Shown here piece by piece: positions 1 to 6,765 of a stretch of 6,765 nt of DNA. Within the stretch, counting starts at the first letter, position 1. The number at the start of each line of letters is the position of its first letter. A program made the position numbers and the translations under genes. The notes under the pieces are model-generated. The model searched no databases, was not told the origin of the DNA, and saw nothing but the letters and a program-made list of their open reading frames with translations. The DNA is from Deltaproteobacteria bacterium (GTDB lineage Bacteria > Myxococcota_A > UBA796 > UBA2385): NCBI GenBank assembly GCA_003694325.1, contig RFKJ01000506.1, positions 1 to 6,765 of the forward strand, given 5' to 3'.

Positions 1-378
1 CTGCTCTACCTGTCGGGCGTGGGCCCCCGGCAGCCGGGCACCGACGAGATCCCCGGCGGGGCCATCCGCGATGCCGACGGCCGGCCGCGCGACTACGACA
101 TCCGGGCCCAGACCCGGGCCTGCATCGAAAACGTTGCTCGCATCCTGGAGGCCGCCGGTTCCGGCCTGGACCGGGTGCTGGACGTCACCGCCTTCCTCGT
201 CGACATGGACCGCGACTTCGCCGGCTACAACGAGGTGTACGGAGAGCTTCTCGGGCCGGTGGGCGCCACCCGCACCACCCTGGCGGTCTCGGCGCTGCCG
301 ACCCCCATCGCTGTCGAGCTGAAGGTGATCGCCGCGGCGGGAGACGTGGACATCGAGACCCTGGGCACCGGTGGCTGA
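1..378 (+). CDS. RidA-family protein, probable 2-aminomuconate deaminase (5' end missing)
   Basis: The reading frame is open from base 1 and ends at the TGA at 376-378, so the start codon lies outside the window. The 125 visible residues form most of a RidA (YjgF/UK114) fold, and about 15-20 N-terminal residues are probably missing. The conserved RidA active-site Arg is R91 (in TRTT) and the family Glu is E106 (in VELK), counting visible residues. The stretches DIRAQTRACIENV (33-45) and DFAGYNEVYGE (72-82) resemble 2-aminomuconate deaminases of the RidA family, from memory of that group, more than general RidA. That enzyme turns 2-aminomuconate into 4-oxalocrotonate plus ammonia in the 3-hydroxyanthranilate branch of tryptophan breakdown. 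The nearby kynB supports this. A general RidA imine deaminase remains possible. The RidA family is confident; the specific substrate is inferred. Confidence 0.85.
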   Translation: MLYLSGVGPRQPGTDEIPGGAIRDADGRPRDYDIRAQTRACIENVARILEAAGSGLDRVLDVTAFLVDMDRDFAGYNEVYGELLGPVGATRTTLAVSALPTPIAVELKVIAAAGDVDIETLGTGG

Positions 379-1441
379 GGCCTGGGACCGGGAACGGACC
401 GCCGCGGCCTTTCGCGAGTTCGCGGCGCACGAGTCGGTGCAGCGTTCGCCGCTGTATGTCCGCCTTGCCCGGGCGATCGCCGATGATGTCGGGCTGTTGG
501 CGCTCGCCGGGTCATGCCCGCCCGACCAGCCCCCGCCGAACCTGCTGCTGGCCGCCGTGCGGGATCTCCTGCTCGGCGGCGCCGAGCATCGACTGGCCGG
601 TTGGCTGGTGGGCGGCGACCGGACCGCTGCGGAGGGGGGGGACGAGGACGACGAGCTGGTCGACTGTTTCCGGGACTTCTGCTCGGCCCACCGCGGCGCC
701 ATCCTCCACCGCCTGCGGACGCGGCGGGTCCAGACCAACGAGATCGGCCGGGTCGCGCTGCTGTTGCCCGGGCTGCACCACGTCGCCGCCTCGGTCGGAC
801 GACCGCTGGCGACCATCGAGCTGGGGGCCAGCGCCGGGTTGAACCTGCTCTGGCCGGAGGTCGAGGTGGACTATGGCGACCAGCGTACCGGCCCGCCGCA
901 GCCGGCGGTACGGCTTCGGTGCGCCAGCCGCGGCGGGCGCCTTCCCTTGCGCCGTCACCCCCCGGCCGATGGCCTGCGCCTGGGGATCGACTCCCACCCC
1001 CTCGACATCACCGACGAGCCGACCCGGCGCTGGCTCGAAGCGCTCATCTGGCCCGAGGACGACGACCGTCGCCACCGACTGCGGCAGGCCGTCCAGGCGG
1101 CCCGACGCCACCCGGTCACGGTCGAGCGCGCCGACATCCGCCGTGGCCTCCAATCGCTGTTGGACCGCGTGCCGTCCGACCAGCACCCCGTCTTCCTGCA
1201 CACGGCTGTCATCTACCAGCTCAGCGCCGACGAGCGAGCCGCCCTCGACGACGAATTCGCGGCCCTGGGCCGTCGCCGGCCGGTGCACCGGCTGTCGATG
1301 GAATGGGTCGATTCGGGACAGACCGAGCTGCGGCTCGACCACTACACCGCCTCGGGGGTCGACCATCGCGTGCTCGCCACCGTCAACGCGCACGGGCACT
1401 GGATCGACTGGTGCGCCGACCCCGGCCTGCAGCGGAGGTGA
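371..1441 (+). CDS. DUF2332 family protein, function unknown
   Basis: This 356-residue protein starts at a GTG that overlaps the end of the upstream deaminase gene by 8 nt (GTGGCTGA), which suggests translational coupling. I recognise DUF2332 by its motifs: SPLY (26-29), PPPNLLLAAV (54-63), QTNEIGR (121-127), ELGASAGLNLLW (150-161), GIDSHPLDI (205-213), LIWPED (225-230), LHTAVIYQL (276-284) and HGHWIDW (341-347). The ELGASAGLN segment looks like the glycine-rich motif I of Rossmann-type SAM-dependent methyltransferases. That is a resemblance and not proof of methyltransferase activity. No signal peptide or membrane segment is visible, so it is probably cytoplasmic. Its stop codon lies 1 nt before the kynB start, so it is an internal member of the operon. 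An 8-G run at 634-641 lies in the gene, but the frame stays open across it. Confidence 0.88.
   Translation: MAEAWDRERTAAAFREFAAHESVQRSPLYVRLARAIADDVGLLALAGSCPPDQPPPNLLLAAVRDLLLGGAEHRLAGWLVGGDRTAAEGGDEDDELVDCFRDFCSAHRGAILHRLRTRRVQTNEIGRVALLLPGLHHVAASVGRPLATIELGASAGLNLLWPEVEVDYGDQRTGPPQPAVRLRCASRGGRLPLRRHPPADGLRLGIDSHPLDITDEPTRRWLEALIWPEDDDRRHRLRQAVQAARRHPVTVERADIRRGLQSLLDRVPSDQHPVFLHTAVIYQLSADERAALDDEFAALGRRRPVHRLSMEWVDSGQTELRLDHYTASGVDHRVLATVNAHGHWIDWCADPGLQRR
1434..1441 (+). promoter_or_regulatory. Shine-Dalgarno sequence of kynB
   Basis: GGAGGTGA matches the 3' end of 16S rRNA over its full length and ends 1 nt before the kynB ATG at 1443, leaving 4 nt between GGAGG and the start codon. 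It overlaps the last codon and stop of the DUF2332 gene. This fixes the kynB start and indicates coupled translation. Confidence 0.85.
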
Positions 1442-1442
1442 C

Positions 1443-2066
1443 ATGCCACGCATCATCGACATCAGTCCGCCGATCACGCCGTCCCTGGCGGTCTGGCCGG
1501 GGGACGTGCCCTTCCGCCGGGACTGCTCGCTGCGCCTGGCCGAGGGGGCCAACCTCGATCTGTCCAGCATCCACACGACGGTGCACCTGGGGGCCCATGC
1601 CGACGCTCCGGCCCACTACGCCGCCGGTGCCCCGGGCATCGGCGAGCGGCCGCTGGAGCTGTACTACGGGCCCTGCGAGGTGGTGAAGGTCGACGTCGGG
1701 CCCGGCGAGCGGGTCCTGCCCCGGCACCTCCCGGCGTCGGTGTCTGCGCCGCGGGTGCTGGTCTGCACCGGCAGCTTTCCCGATCCCGAGCGGTTCAACG
1801 AGGACTTCGCCGCGCTCTCGCCCCAGCTCCTCGACCACCTCGCCGCCCAGGGCGTCGTGCTGGTCGGGATCGACACGCCCAGCGTCGACCTGTTCGCCAG
1901 CCGGAGCCTGCCGACCCACCAGGCGGCGCTGCGCCACGACATGGCCCTGCTCGAGGGCCTGGTGTTGACCCACGTGGCCCCCGGCCGCTACACCCTCGTC
2001 GCGTTGCCGCTGGCCATCGTGGGCGCCGACGCTTCGCCGGTGCGGGCCGCCCTGGTCACCGCCTGA
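1443..2066 (+). CDS. kynB: Kynurenine formamidase (arylformamidase), zinc-dependent cyclase family
   Basis: This 207-residue enzyme hydrolyses N-formyl-L-kynurenine to kynurenine and formate, the second step of tryptophan breakdown. Its length fits bacterial KynB. The metal-binding signature HxGxHxDxPxH is complete: H48, G50, H52, D54, P56 and H58. Downstream are the conserved GIDTPSVD (142-149) and the pair H159/E171, whose 12-residue spacing matches the catalytic or metal-ligand residues known in characterised KynB proteins. The N-terminus (IIDISPPITPSLAVWPGD) is typical of the family. The ATG at 1443 is chosen for its excellent Shine-Dalgarno sequence; the frame is open upstream only inside the DUF2332 gene. 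It is the last gene of the + strand operon. The wider cyclase family (PF04199) also hydrolyses other substrates, but the nearby aminomuconate deaminase-like gene favours the kynurenine role. Confidence 0.92.
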   Translation: MPRIIDISPPITPSLAVWPGDVPFRRDCSLRLAEGANLDLSSIHTTVHLGAHADAPAHYAAGAPGIGERPLELYYGPCEVVKVDVGPGERVLPRHLPASVSAPRVLVCTGSFPDPERFNEDFAALSPQLLDHLAAQGVVLVGIDTPSVDLFASRSLPTHQAALRHDMALLEGLVLTHVAPGRYTLVALPLAIVGADASPVRAALVTA

Positions 2067-2103
2067 GGGACGGCCGGCGCAGCCTGCCGGGCATCGAGCG
2101 CCG

Positions 2104-2129
2104 CGGCCCGGTGGACGGGGCGCGGGCCG
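2104..2129. terminator. Weak inverted repeat between convergent genes
   Basis: The 69-nt gap between kynB and the convergent peptidase gene contains a perfect 7-bp inverted repeat (2104-2110 cggcccg with 2123-2129 cgggccg) and a 12-nt loop. There is no T-tract on either strand. A smaller 5-bp repeat (2074-2078/2086-2090) lies just upstream. Position suggests transcription termination in both directions, but such repeats are common by chance at this GC content. Confidence 0.25.
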
Positions 2130-2135
2130 GGCGAC

Positions 2136-4352
<2,217 letters not shown>

Positions 4353-4357
4353 GGACA

Positions 4358-4362
4358 CTCCC
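4358..4362 (-). promoter_or_regulatory. Shine-Dalgarno sequence of the prolyl oligopeptidase gene
   Basis: On the minus strand GGGAG lies 5 nt before the ATG at 4352-4350. The upstream in-frame GTG (4358-4356) overlaps this element and has no ribosome site of its own, so the ATG is the likelier start. Confidence 0.65.
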
Positions 4363-4381
4363 GGCGAAGGGGAATGTCTAG

Positions 4382-4423
4382 CCGGCCCGGTGGACCGTCG
4401 CTATGGCCGGGTCCCCGGGCCGG
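4382..4423 (-). terminator. Strong hairpin between the DksA-like gene and the peptidase gene
   Basis: 4382-4390 (ccggcccgg) pairs perfectly with 4415-4423 (ccgggccgg). The stem continues inside with 4392-4396 (ggacc) and 4410-4414 (ggtcc). Together these give 14 base pairs with one bulged base (4391) and a 13-nt loop. It begins 7 nt beyond the DksA-like stop codon and ends 29 nt before the peptidase start. On the minus strand it is followed by CTAGACATTCCCC, which has no U-tract. It could be a terminator for the DksA-like transcript, a processing or stabilising element, or an attenuator ahead of the peptidase gene. The structure is seen directly; the role is inferred. Confidence 0.5.
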
Positions 4424-4429
4424 GCCGCG

Positions 4430-4789
4430 TCACTGGTCGGCGCAGCGGACGCAGAGGGTGGTCGTGGGCAACGCGGCGAGTCGCCGGGGGTCGATCTCCC
4501 CCCCGCAGCGCGTGCAGACGGTGTAGGTCCCCTCGTCGATCCGGCGGAGGGCGTTGACGATGCCCATGATGGCTTCCCGGCCGTTGTGCTCGAGGACCTC
4601 CAGGACCTCGTCGTTCTCGATGAGCTGGGCCGCATCCCGCCAGTCGGTCTCCTTGCCGCGATCGACGTTCTGGAGGTGGTCGCGGATCTTGCCGTGACGG
4701 TCGAGGATGGCGGTGAACTCGTCGGTGAGGTGCTGCCGGATGGCGTCGATGTCGAGGGTGCCGTCCGGCTTCAGGAGCTCGGTGGCCAT
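4430..4789 (-). CDS. DksA/TraR-family zinc-finger transcriptional regulator
   Basis: This 119-residue protein has a DksA/TraR-type C4 zinc finger: C92, C95, C113 and C116, spaced CxxC-x17-CxxC, with the family context GTYTVCTRCGGEID. Before it lies a charged helical stretch that would form the coiled coil. At its tip DWRDAA (49-54) gives the DxxDxA pattern (D49, D52, A54) by which DksA reaches into the secondary channel of RNA polymerase. It is shorter than E. coli DksA (151 aa) and longer than TraR. It probably acts in the cytoplasm on RNA polymerase, perhaps with ppGpp; that is inferred from the family. I choose the ATG at 4789 because GGGAGG sits 4 nt upstream; the in-frame ATG at 4801 overlaps that element. 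The leader may carry regulatory structure (see the entries for 4771-4840). Confidence 0.9.
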   Translation of the reverse strand: MATELLKPDGTLDIDAIRQHLTDEFTAILDRHGKIRDHLQNVDRGKETDWRDAAQLIENDEVLEVLEHNGREAIMGIVNALRRIDEGTYTVCTRCGGEIDPRRLAALPTTTLCVRCADQ

Positions 4790-4818
4790 GCTGCCTCCCA
4801 TGTCGGGGGAGCGGGCAT
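4771..4818 (-). CDS. Possible upstream ORF / leader peptide of the DksA-like gene (15 aa)
   Basis: On the minus strand an ATG at 4818-4816 opens a 15-codon frame, MPAPPTWEAAWPPSS, ending at TGA 4773-4771. A GGGGAGG at 4828-4822 lies 3 nt before the ATG, a spacing slightly shorter than the 4-5 nt of the neighbouring genes. The frame runs through the Shine-Dalgarno sequence of the DksA-like gene and overlaps its first 19 nt in another frame. It contains two Trp and two Pro-Pro pairs. Proline-rich short ORFs arise easily at this GC content, so this is a candidate only. Confidence 0.3.
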   Translation of the reverse strand: MPAPPTWEAAWPPSS

Positions 4819-4840
4819 GCGCCTCCCCGCCGGTGGGGGA
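4794..4840 (-). promoter_or_regulatory. Leader of the DksA-like gene: ribosome site plus alternating complementary segments
   Basis: The segment includes the ribosome site GGGAGG (4799-4794), which decides the start at 4789. Reading 5' to 3' on the minus strand there are four blocks: TCCCCC (4840-4835), GGGGAGG (4828-4822), CTCCCCC (4811-4805) and GGGAGG (4799-4794). Each block can pair with the next: 4840-4836 with 4828-4824 (5 bp), 4828-4823 with 4811-4806 (6 bp), and 4811-4807 with 4799-4795 (5 bp). These pairings exclude one another, as in attenuators or ribosome-site switches. The ribosome site itself is confident; the switch is inference from short GC stems. Confidence 0.4.
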
Positions 4841-4866
4841 CGCCACGCCCGGCTCGTCACACGGTT

Positions 4867-4950
4867 GAGCCTGCGCACCGATGGCCGGCCGGGCAAGGGC
4901 GTCGGCCGCGACAGAGCCTGCGTCTGCGGGCCTGCGTTGCGGGGCTGCGG
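4867..4950. repeat. Short direct repeats upstream of the DksA-like gene
   Basis: The 9-mer gagcctgcg occurs at 4867-4875 and again at 4914-4922, 47 nt apart. The stretch 4916-4949 contains TGCG five times (4919, 4925, 4933, 4938, 4946). This is the non-coding gap (4790-4971) between the P-loop gene and the DksA-like gene. No TANNNT promoter element can be found there on the minus strand, because the gap contains no TA dinucleotide. The repeats could be operator-like or merely low complexity. Confidence 0.3.
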
Positions 4951-4971
4951 CGCCGGACGACCGGGGTGGGG

Positions 4972-5958
4972 TCAGCCCCGCAGCGCGACGTGGGCGTCCC
5001 ACAGGCGGGAGAGGGCATCGCGCAGCCCGCCGTGGAGCTGGTCGCGGAGGGAGGGGTCCCACTGCTCCGGGGGCTGGCGGACGAAGGTCGTCTTGTCGAC
5101 GCGGTTGTCGAACACCCCGATGGGCAGGGTGTAGGTGCGCCCGTGGGCCGGGATCTCGATGGTGTTGGGGTGGCGGGCCTGCTCCATCAACCACGCGATG
5201 TCGTCGCAGCCGTAGTCGTTCATCATGACGGCGTCGGGGGCGGCGTGGAACAGCACGGTGTTGGTCTCGCCGGGCTTGGGCGCCCGCGCGGCGTTCTTGC
5301 GCCGGGACTCCTCGGGCGTCACCTGGATGTAGAGCACGCTGGCCCGTTCCAGGATCTCGGGGCGGAGGTTGGAGAGGTTCCAGCGGTATCCGTGGGGGCG
5401 GTCCAGGGGCATGTCGGCGCCGTCGGGCCCACCCCGAGCGAACTCGATGACCAGGGTCTTGTCGTCGATCCGGTCGGGACGATGGCCGAACAGCTCGTCG
5501 ACCACCCAGGCGGCCTTGGCGGCCATCCGTTCGGCCAGGGCGGCGCGGACGTCGCCGGGCAGGGTCCGGTAGGCGGCCGGCGCGCCGAGGCTCTCCCGGT
5601 GGCGGTCGATCCGGTCGAAGATCCGCTCGGGATCGGGTTCGGGCGTCGGCGCCTCGGGGTTGACCATGACTTCCCAGTCGTCGTTGACCAGGCGGAGCAG
5701 CACCCCCCAGTCATCGCCGTGGAGGAAGCGGCCGTGGACCCCTTCGAAGAAGCGGGGCTCCTGGCCCAGCGCCGCGAGCGCCTCGTCGGTGTCCCGCATG
5801 AACTCCACGTAGGGGTAGTCGTCGAGCTGCACCGTGTCGCTGAGGTGGAACATCTCCACCCGGCGGTCGCGCTCCTCGTGCATCAGGTAGCGGCGCACCT
5901 CGGACTTGCCGGAGGCGGGCAGGGCGATGAGCAGCACGGTGTCGAGGAAGTCCTTCAT
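4972..5958 (-). CDS. P-loop NTPase / kinase-like protein, family not recognised
   Basis: This 328-residue protein starts at ATG 5958, preceded by a weak GGGA (5968-5965) 6 nt upstream. The N-terminus, DTVLLIALPASGKSEVRRYL, is a strand followed by a Walker A motif (A12 to S19, AxxxxGKS) and helix. A second hydrophobic strand, TLVIEFARGG (168-177), may supply a Walker B-like acidic residue (E172). A third, ASVLYIQV (206-213), is followed by TPEESRRKNAARAP, whose arginines (R219, R220, R225) resemble the LID region of small-molecule kinases. The C-terminal part, after about 265, shows no motif I know. The layout resembles adenylate kinase/zeta-toxin/AAA_33-type kinases, but the substrate is unknown. 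No signal peptide or membrane helix is visible. It is divergent from pssA and lies 182 nt upstream of the DksA-like gene on the same strand. The frame is open further upstream, but there it only shadows pssA. Confidence 0.8.
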   Translation of the reverse strand: MKDFLDTVLLIALPASGKSEVRRYLMHEERDRRVEMFHLSDTVQLDDYPYVEFMRDTDEALAALGQEPRFFEGVHGRFLHGDDWGVLLRLVNDDWEVMVNPEAPTPEPDPERIFDRIDRHRESLGAPAAYRTLPGDVRAALAERMAAKAAWVVDELFGHRPDRIDDKTLVIEFARGGPDGADMPLDRPHGYRWNLSNLRPEILERASVLYIQVTPEESRRKNAARAPKPGETNTVLFHAAPDAVMMNDYGCDDIAWLMEQARHPNTIEIPAHGRTYTLPIGVFDNRVDKTTFVRQPPEQWDPSLRDQLHGGLRDALSRLWDAHVALRG

Positions 5959-6019
5959 GGGAGGTCCCGGGGGTGGTGGCGGTGGAGCACCAGGACTACC
6001 TCGCCGGCCGGCCCGCTGG

Positions 6020-6034
6020 TAGGGTGGCGGGGTG
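6020..6034 (+). promoter_or_regulatory. Possible leaderless promoter (TAGGGT -10) at the pssA start
   Basis: TAGGGT (6020-6025) fits the TANNNT -10 consensus and ends 6 nt before the GTG at 6032, the geometry of leaderless transcripts in which the first base of the start codon is the transcription start. No -35 element is evident. The same bases could instead serve as a weak Shine-Dalgarno sequence (AGGG, 6021-6024, 7 nt before GTG). The whole divergent gap (5959-6031, 73 nt) must hold the promoters of both pssA and the P-loop gene; no clear -10 was seen for the latter. Confidence 0.35.
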
Positions 6035-6700
6035 GTTCCCCCGCAGCGATCGCCAGGCATGCTCCGCAGCCTCGTGCTGGCGGACTTCATCACCCTGCTG
6101 AACGCGGCGTGCGGCACCGCGGCCATCTTCGCCTGCCTCAACCACATGGATGTCGCCGGGCGGGCCTGCGCCGCCGCCGGTCGGGAGCACCTGCCGGAGT
6201 GCGTGGACAGCCCCTGGCTGTGGGCGGCGTTTGCGCTCCTGCCGCTGTCGTTCGTCGCCGATGCCCTCGACGGACTGGTGGCCCGGCGCAGCCGGCGCCA
6301 GAGTGCCTACGGTGGAGACCTCGACAGCCTGGCCGACATCGTCTCCTTCGGCGTGGCCCCGGCGGTGGTCGGGTTCACCCTCGGGCTTCGAGGCGGGTGG
6401 GACGCGCTGGTGCTCATCTACTTCGTCGCCTGCGGCATCGCCCGGCTGGCCCGGTTCAACGTCACCGCCGAGGCCCTCACCACCGACAGCGGCAAGGTCA
6501 GCCACTTCGAGGGGACGCCCATTCCGACCAGCCTCGCGGTGGTCCTCGTGCTGTTCGTCGCCTGGCGGGGCCACGACGTGGGCGCGGCCTTGTGGCTGGG
6601 CGAACACCGGTTCCTCGGCGCGACCTTCCACCCGCTGGTGCTGCTGTACGCCGTGTCGGGGACGATGATGGTCAGCCGGGTGCGGATCCCCAAGCCCTGA
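6032..6700 (+). CDS. pssA: CDP-diacylglycerol-serine O-phosphatidyltransferase
   Basis: This integral membrane enzyme transfers phosphatidyl from CDP-diacylglycerol to L-serine, giving phosphatidylserine, the precursor of phosphatidylethanolamine. The CDP-alcohol phosphotransferase signature DGxxARx8Gx3Dx3D is complete: D77, D80, G81, A84, R85, G94, D98 and D102. After it come SFGVAPA (105-111), GIARLARFN (135-143) and HFEGTPIPTS (158-167), which point to PssA rather than phosphatidylglycerophosphate synthase. About six hydrophobic segments are visible (roughly 12-36, 61-78, 104-120, 123-138, 165-178, 198-214). A polar loop at 38-61 with C46 and C57 separates the first two. The protein has 222 residues from GTG 6032. 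The ATG at 6059 (residue 10) is an alternative, but its upstream ribosome site is poorer. No phosphatidylserine decarboxylase gene is seen here. Confidence 0.92.
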   Translation: MVPPQRSPGMLRSLVLADFITLLNAACGTAAIFACLNHMDVAGRACAAAGREHLPECVDSPWLWAAFALLPLSFVADALDGLVARRSRRQSAYGGDLDSLADIVSFGVAPAVVGFTLGLRGGWDALVLIYFVACGIARLARFNVTAEALTTDSGKVSHFEGTPIPTSLAVVLVLFVAWRGHDVGAALWLGEHRFLGATFHPLVLLYAVSGTMMVSRVRIPKP

Positions 6701-6726
6701 CCTGTCTCCTCCGCCCGGTGCCCGGC

Positions 6727-6765
6727 CTAGTTGTCGGCCTCGGGATCGGCGCCGTAGTGGACGGC
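6727..6765 (-). CDS. Possible C-terminal end of a minus-strand gene (partial)
   Basis: Read on the minus strand, the last 39 bases give an open frame, AVHYGADPEADN, ending in a TAG at 6729-6727. The gene would be convergent with pssA, 26 nt beyond its stop codon. The polar, acidic tail is plausible for a protein end, but 12 residues are too few to assign a family or to prove that the frame is coding. Confidence 0.35.
   Translation of the reverse strand, partial: AVHYGADPEADN

Noticed and set aside
873..1442. An upstream in-frame extension of kynB (to 397 residues in all)
   Set aside because: The extension lies inside the DUF2332 gene and is low complexity. The ATG at 1443 has an ideal Shine-Dalgarno sequence and gives the normal KynB length.
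512..1576. A 354-codon minus-strand frame opposite the DUF2332 gene
   Set aside because: It is an antisense shadow with no recognisable motif; the + strand product carries all the DUF2332 motifs.
514..1686. A 390-codon + strand frame overlapping the DUF2332 and kynB genes
   Set aside because: It is an Arg/Pro/Ala-rich out-of-frame translation that conflicts with two well-supported genes.
4374..4380. TAGACAT on the minus strand as a -10 box for the peptidase gene
   Set aside because: The hexamer TAGACA does not end in T, and no -35 element is found at the right distance within the hairpin, so it is too weak to annotate.
4403..5134. A 243-codon + strand frame antisense to the DksA-like gene
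   Set aside because: It shows no motif and is a typical GC-bias shadow of a gene with an intact zinc finger.
4790..5194. A long N-terminal extension of the DksA-like protein (254 residues in all)
   Set aside because: It overlaps the end of the P-loop gene and is low complexity. The ATG at 4789 has a good ribosome site and gives a normal DksA/TraR length.
5959..6147. A 63-residue N-terminal extension of the P-loop protein
   Set aside because: It is proline-rich, covers the divergent pssA start and has no motif. The ATG at 5958 places Walker A at the usual distance from the N-terminus.
5996..6631. A 211-codon minus-strand frame antisense to pssA
   Set aside because: It has low-complexity, charged content and no motif. 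The + strand frame has the full CDP-alcohol phosphotransferase signature.

Overview
The window is very GC-rich (roughly 70 % by eye) and densely coded, with strong GC bias at third codon positions. Seven real genes are visible, one cut off at the left edge and one at the right. The organism is a high-GC bacterium. A lipoprotein prolyl oligopeptidase, a DksA/TraR-type zinc-finger protein and the style of the PssA sequence lean towards a diderm such as Myxococcota. The DUF2332 gene and a TANNNT-N6-GTG start resembling a leaderless promoter would also suit Actinomycetota. The window alone does not settle this.

Left block (+ strand, 1-2066): a tightly packed, translationally coupled set of three genes. 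They are the end of a RidA-family protein that looks like 2-aminomuconate deaminase, a DUF2332 protein, and the zinc-type kynurenine formamidase KynB. Two of the three fit tryptophan breakdown through kynurenine and 3-hydroxyanthranilate, so this is probably the 3' end of a tryptophan/kynurenine catabolic operon. The DUF2332 gene sits inside it, overlapping the deaminase gene by 8 nt and lying 1 nt from kynB.

Middle block (- strand, 2136-5958, read right to left): a P-loop NTPase/kinase-like protein of a family I do not recognise, a 119-aa DksA/TraR zinc-finger protein, and a 738-aa secreted lipoprotein prolyl oligopeptidase (S9A) with its catalytic triad intact. The leader of the DksA-like gene holds a short upstream ORF with its own Shine-Dalgarno sequence. 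It also holds four alternating C-rich and G-rich segments that could form mutually exclusive hairpins. A 14-bp hairpin separates the DksA-like gene from the peptidase gene.

Right block (+ strand, 6032-6700): pssA, CDP-diacylglycerol-serine O-phosphatidyltransferase, transcribed divergently from the P-loop gene across a 73-nt gap. The last 39 bases appear to hold the C-terminus of another - strand gene. No tRNA, rRNA, CRISPR array, insertion sequence or phage feature was seen. The most interesting items are the candidate attenuator-like leader of the DksA-like gene, the unassigned P-loop protein, and the DUF2332 gene embedded in a kynurenine operon.
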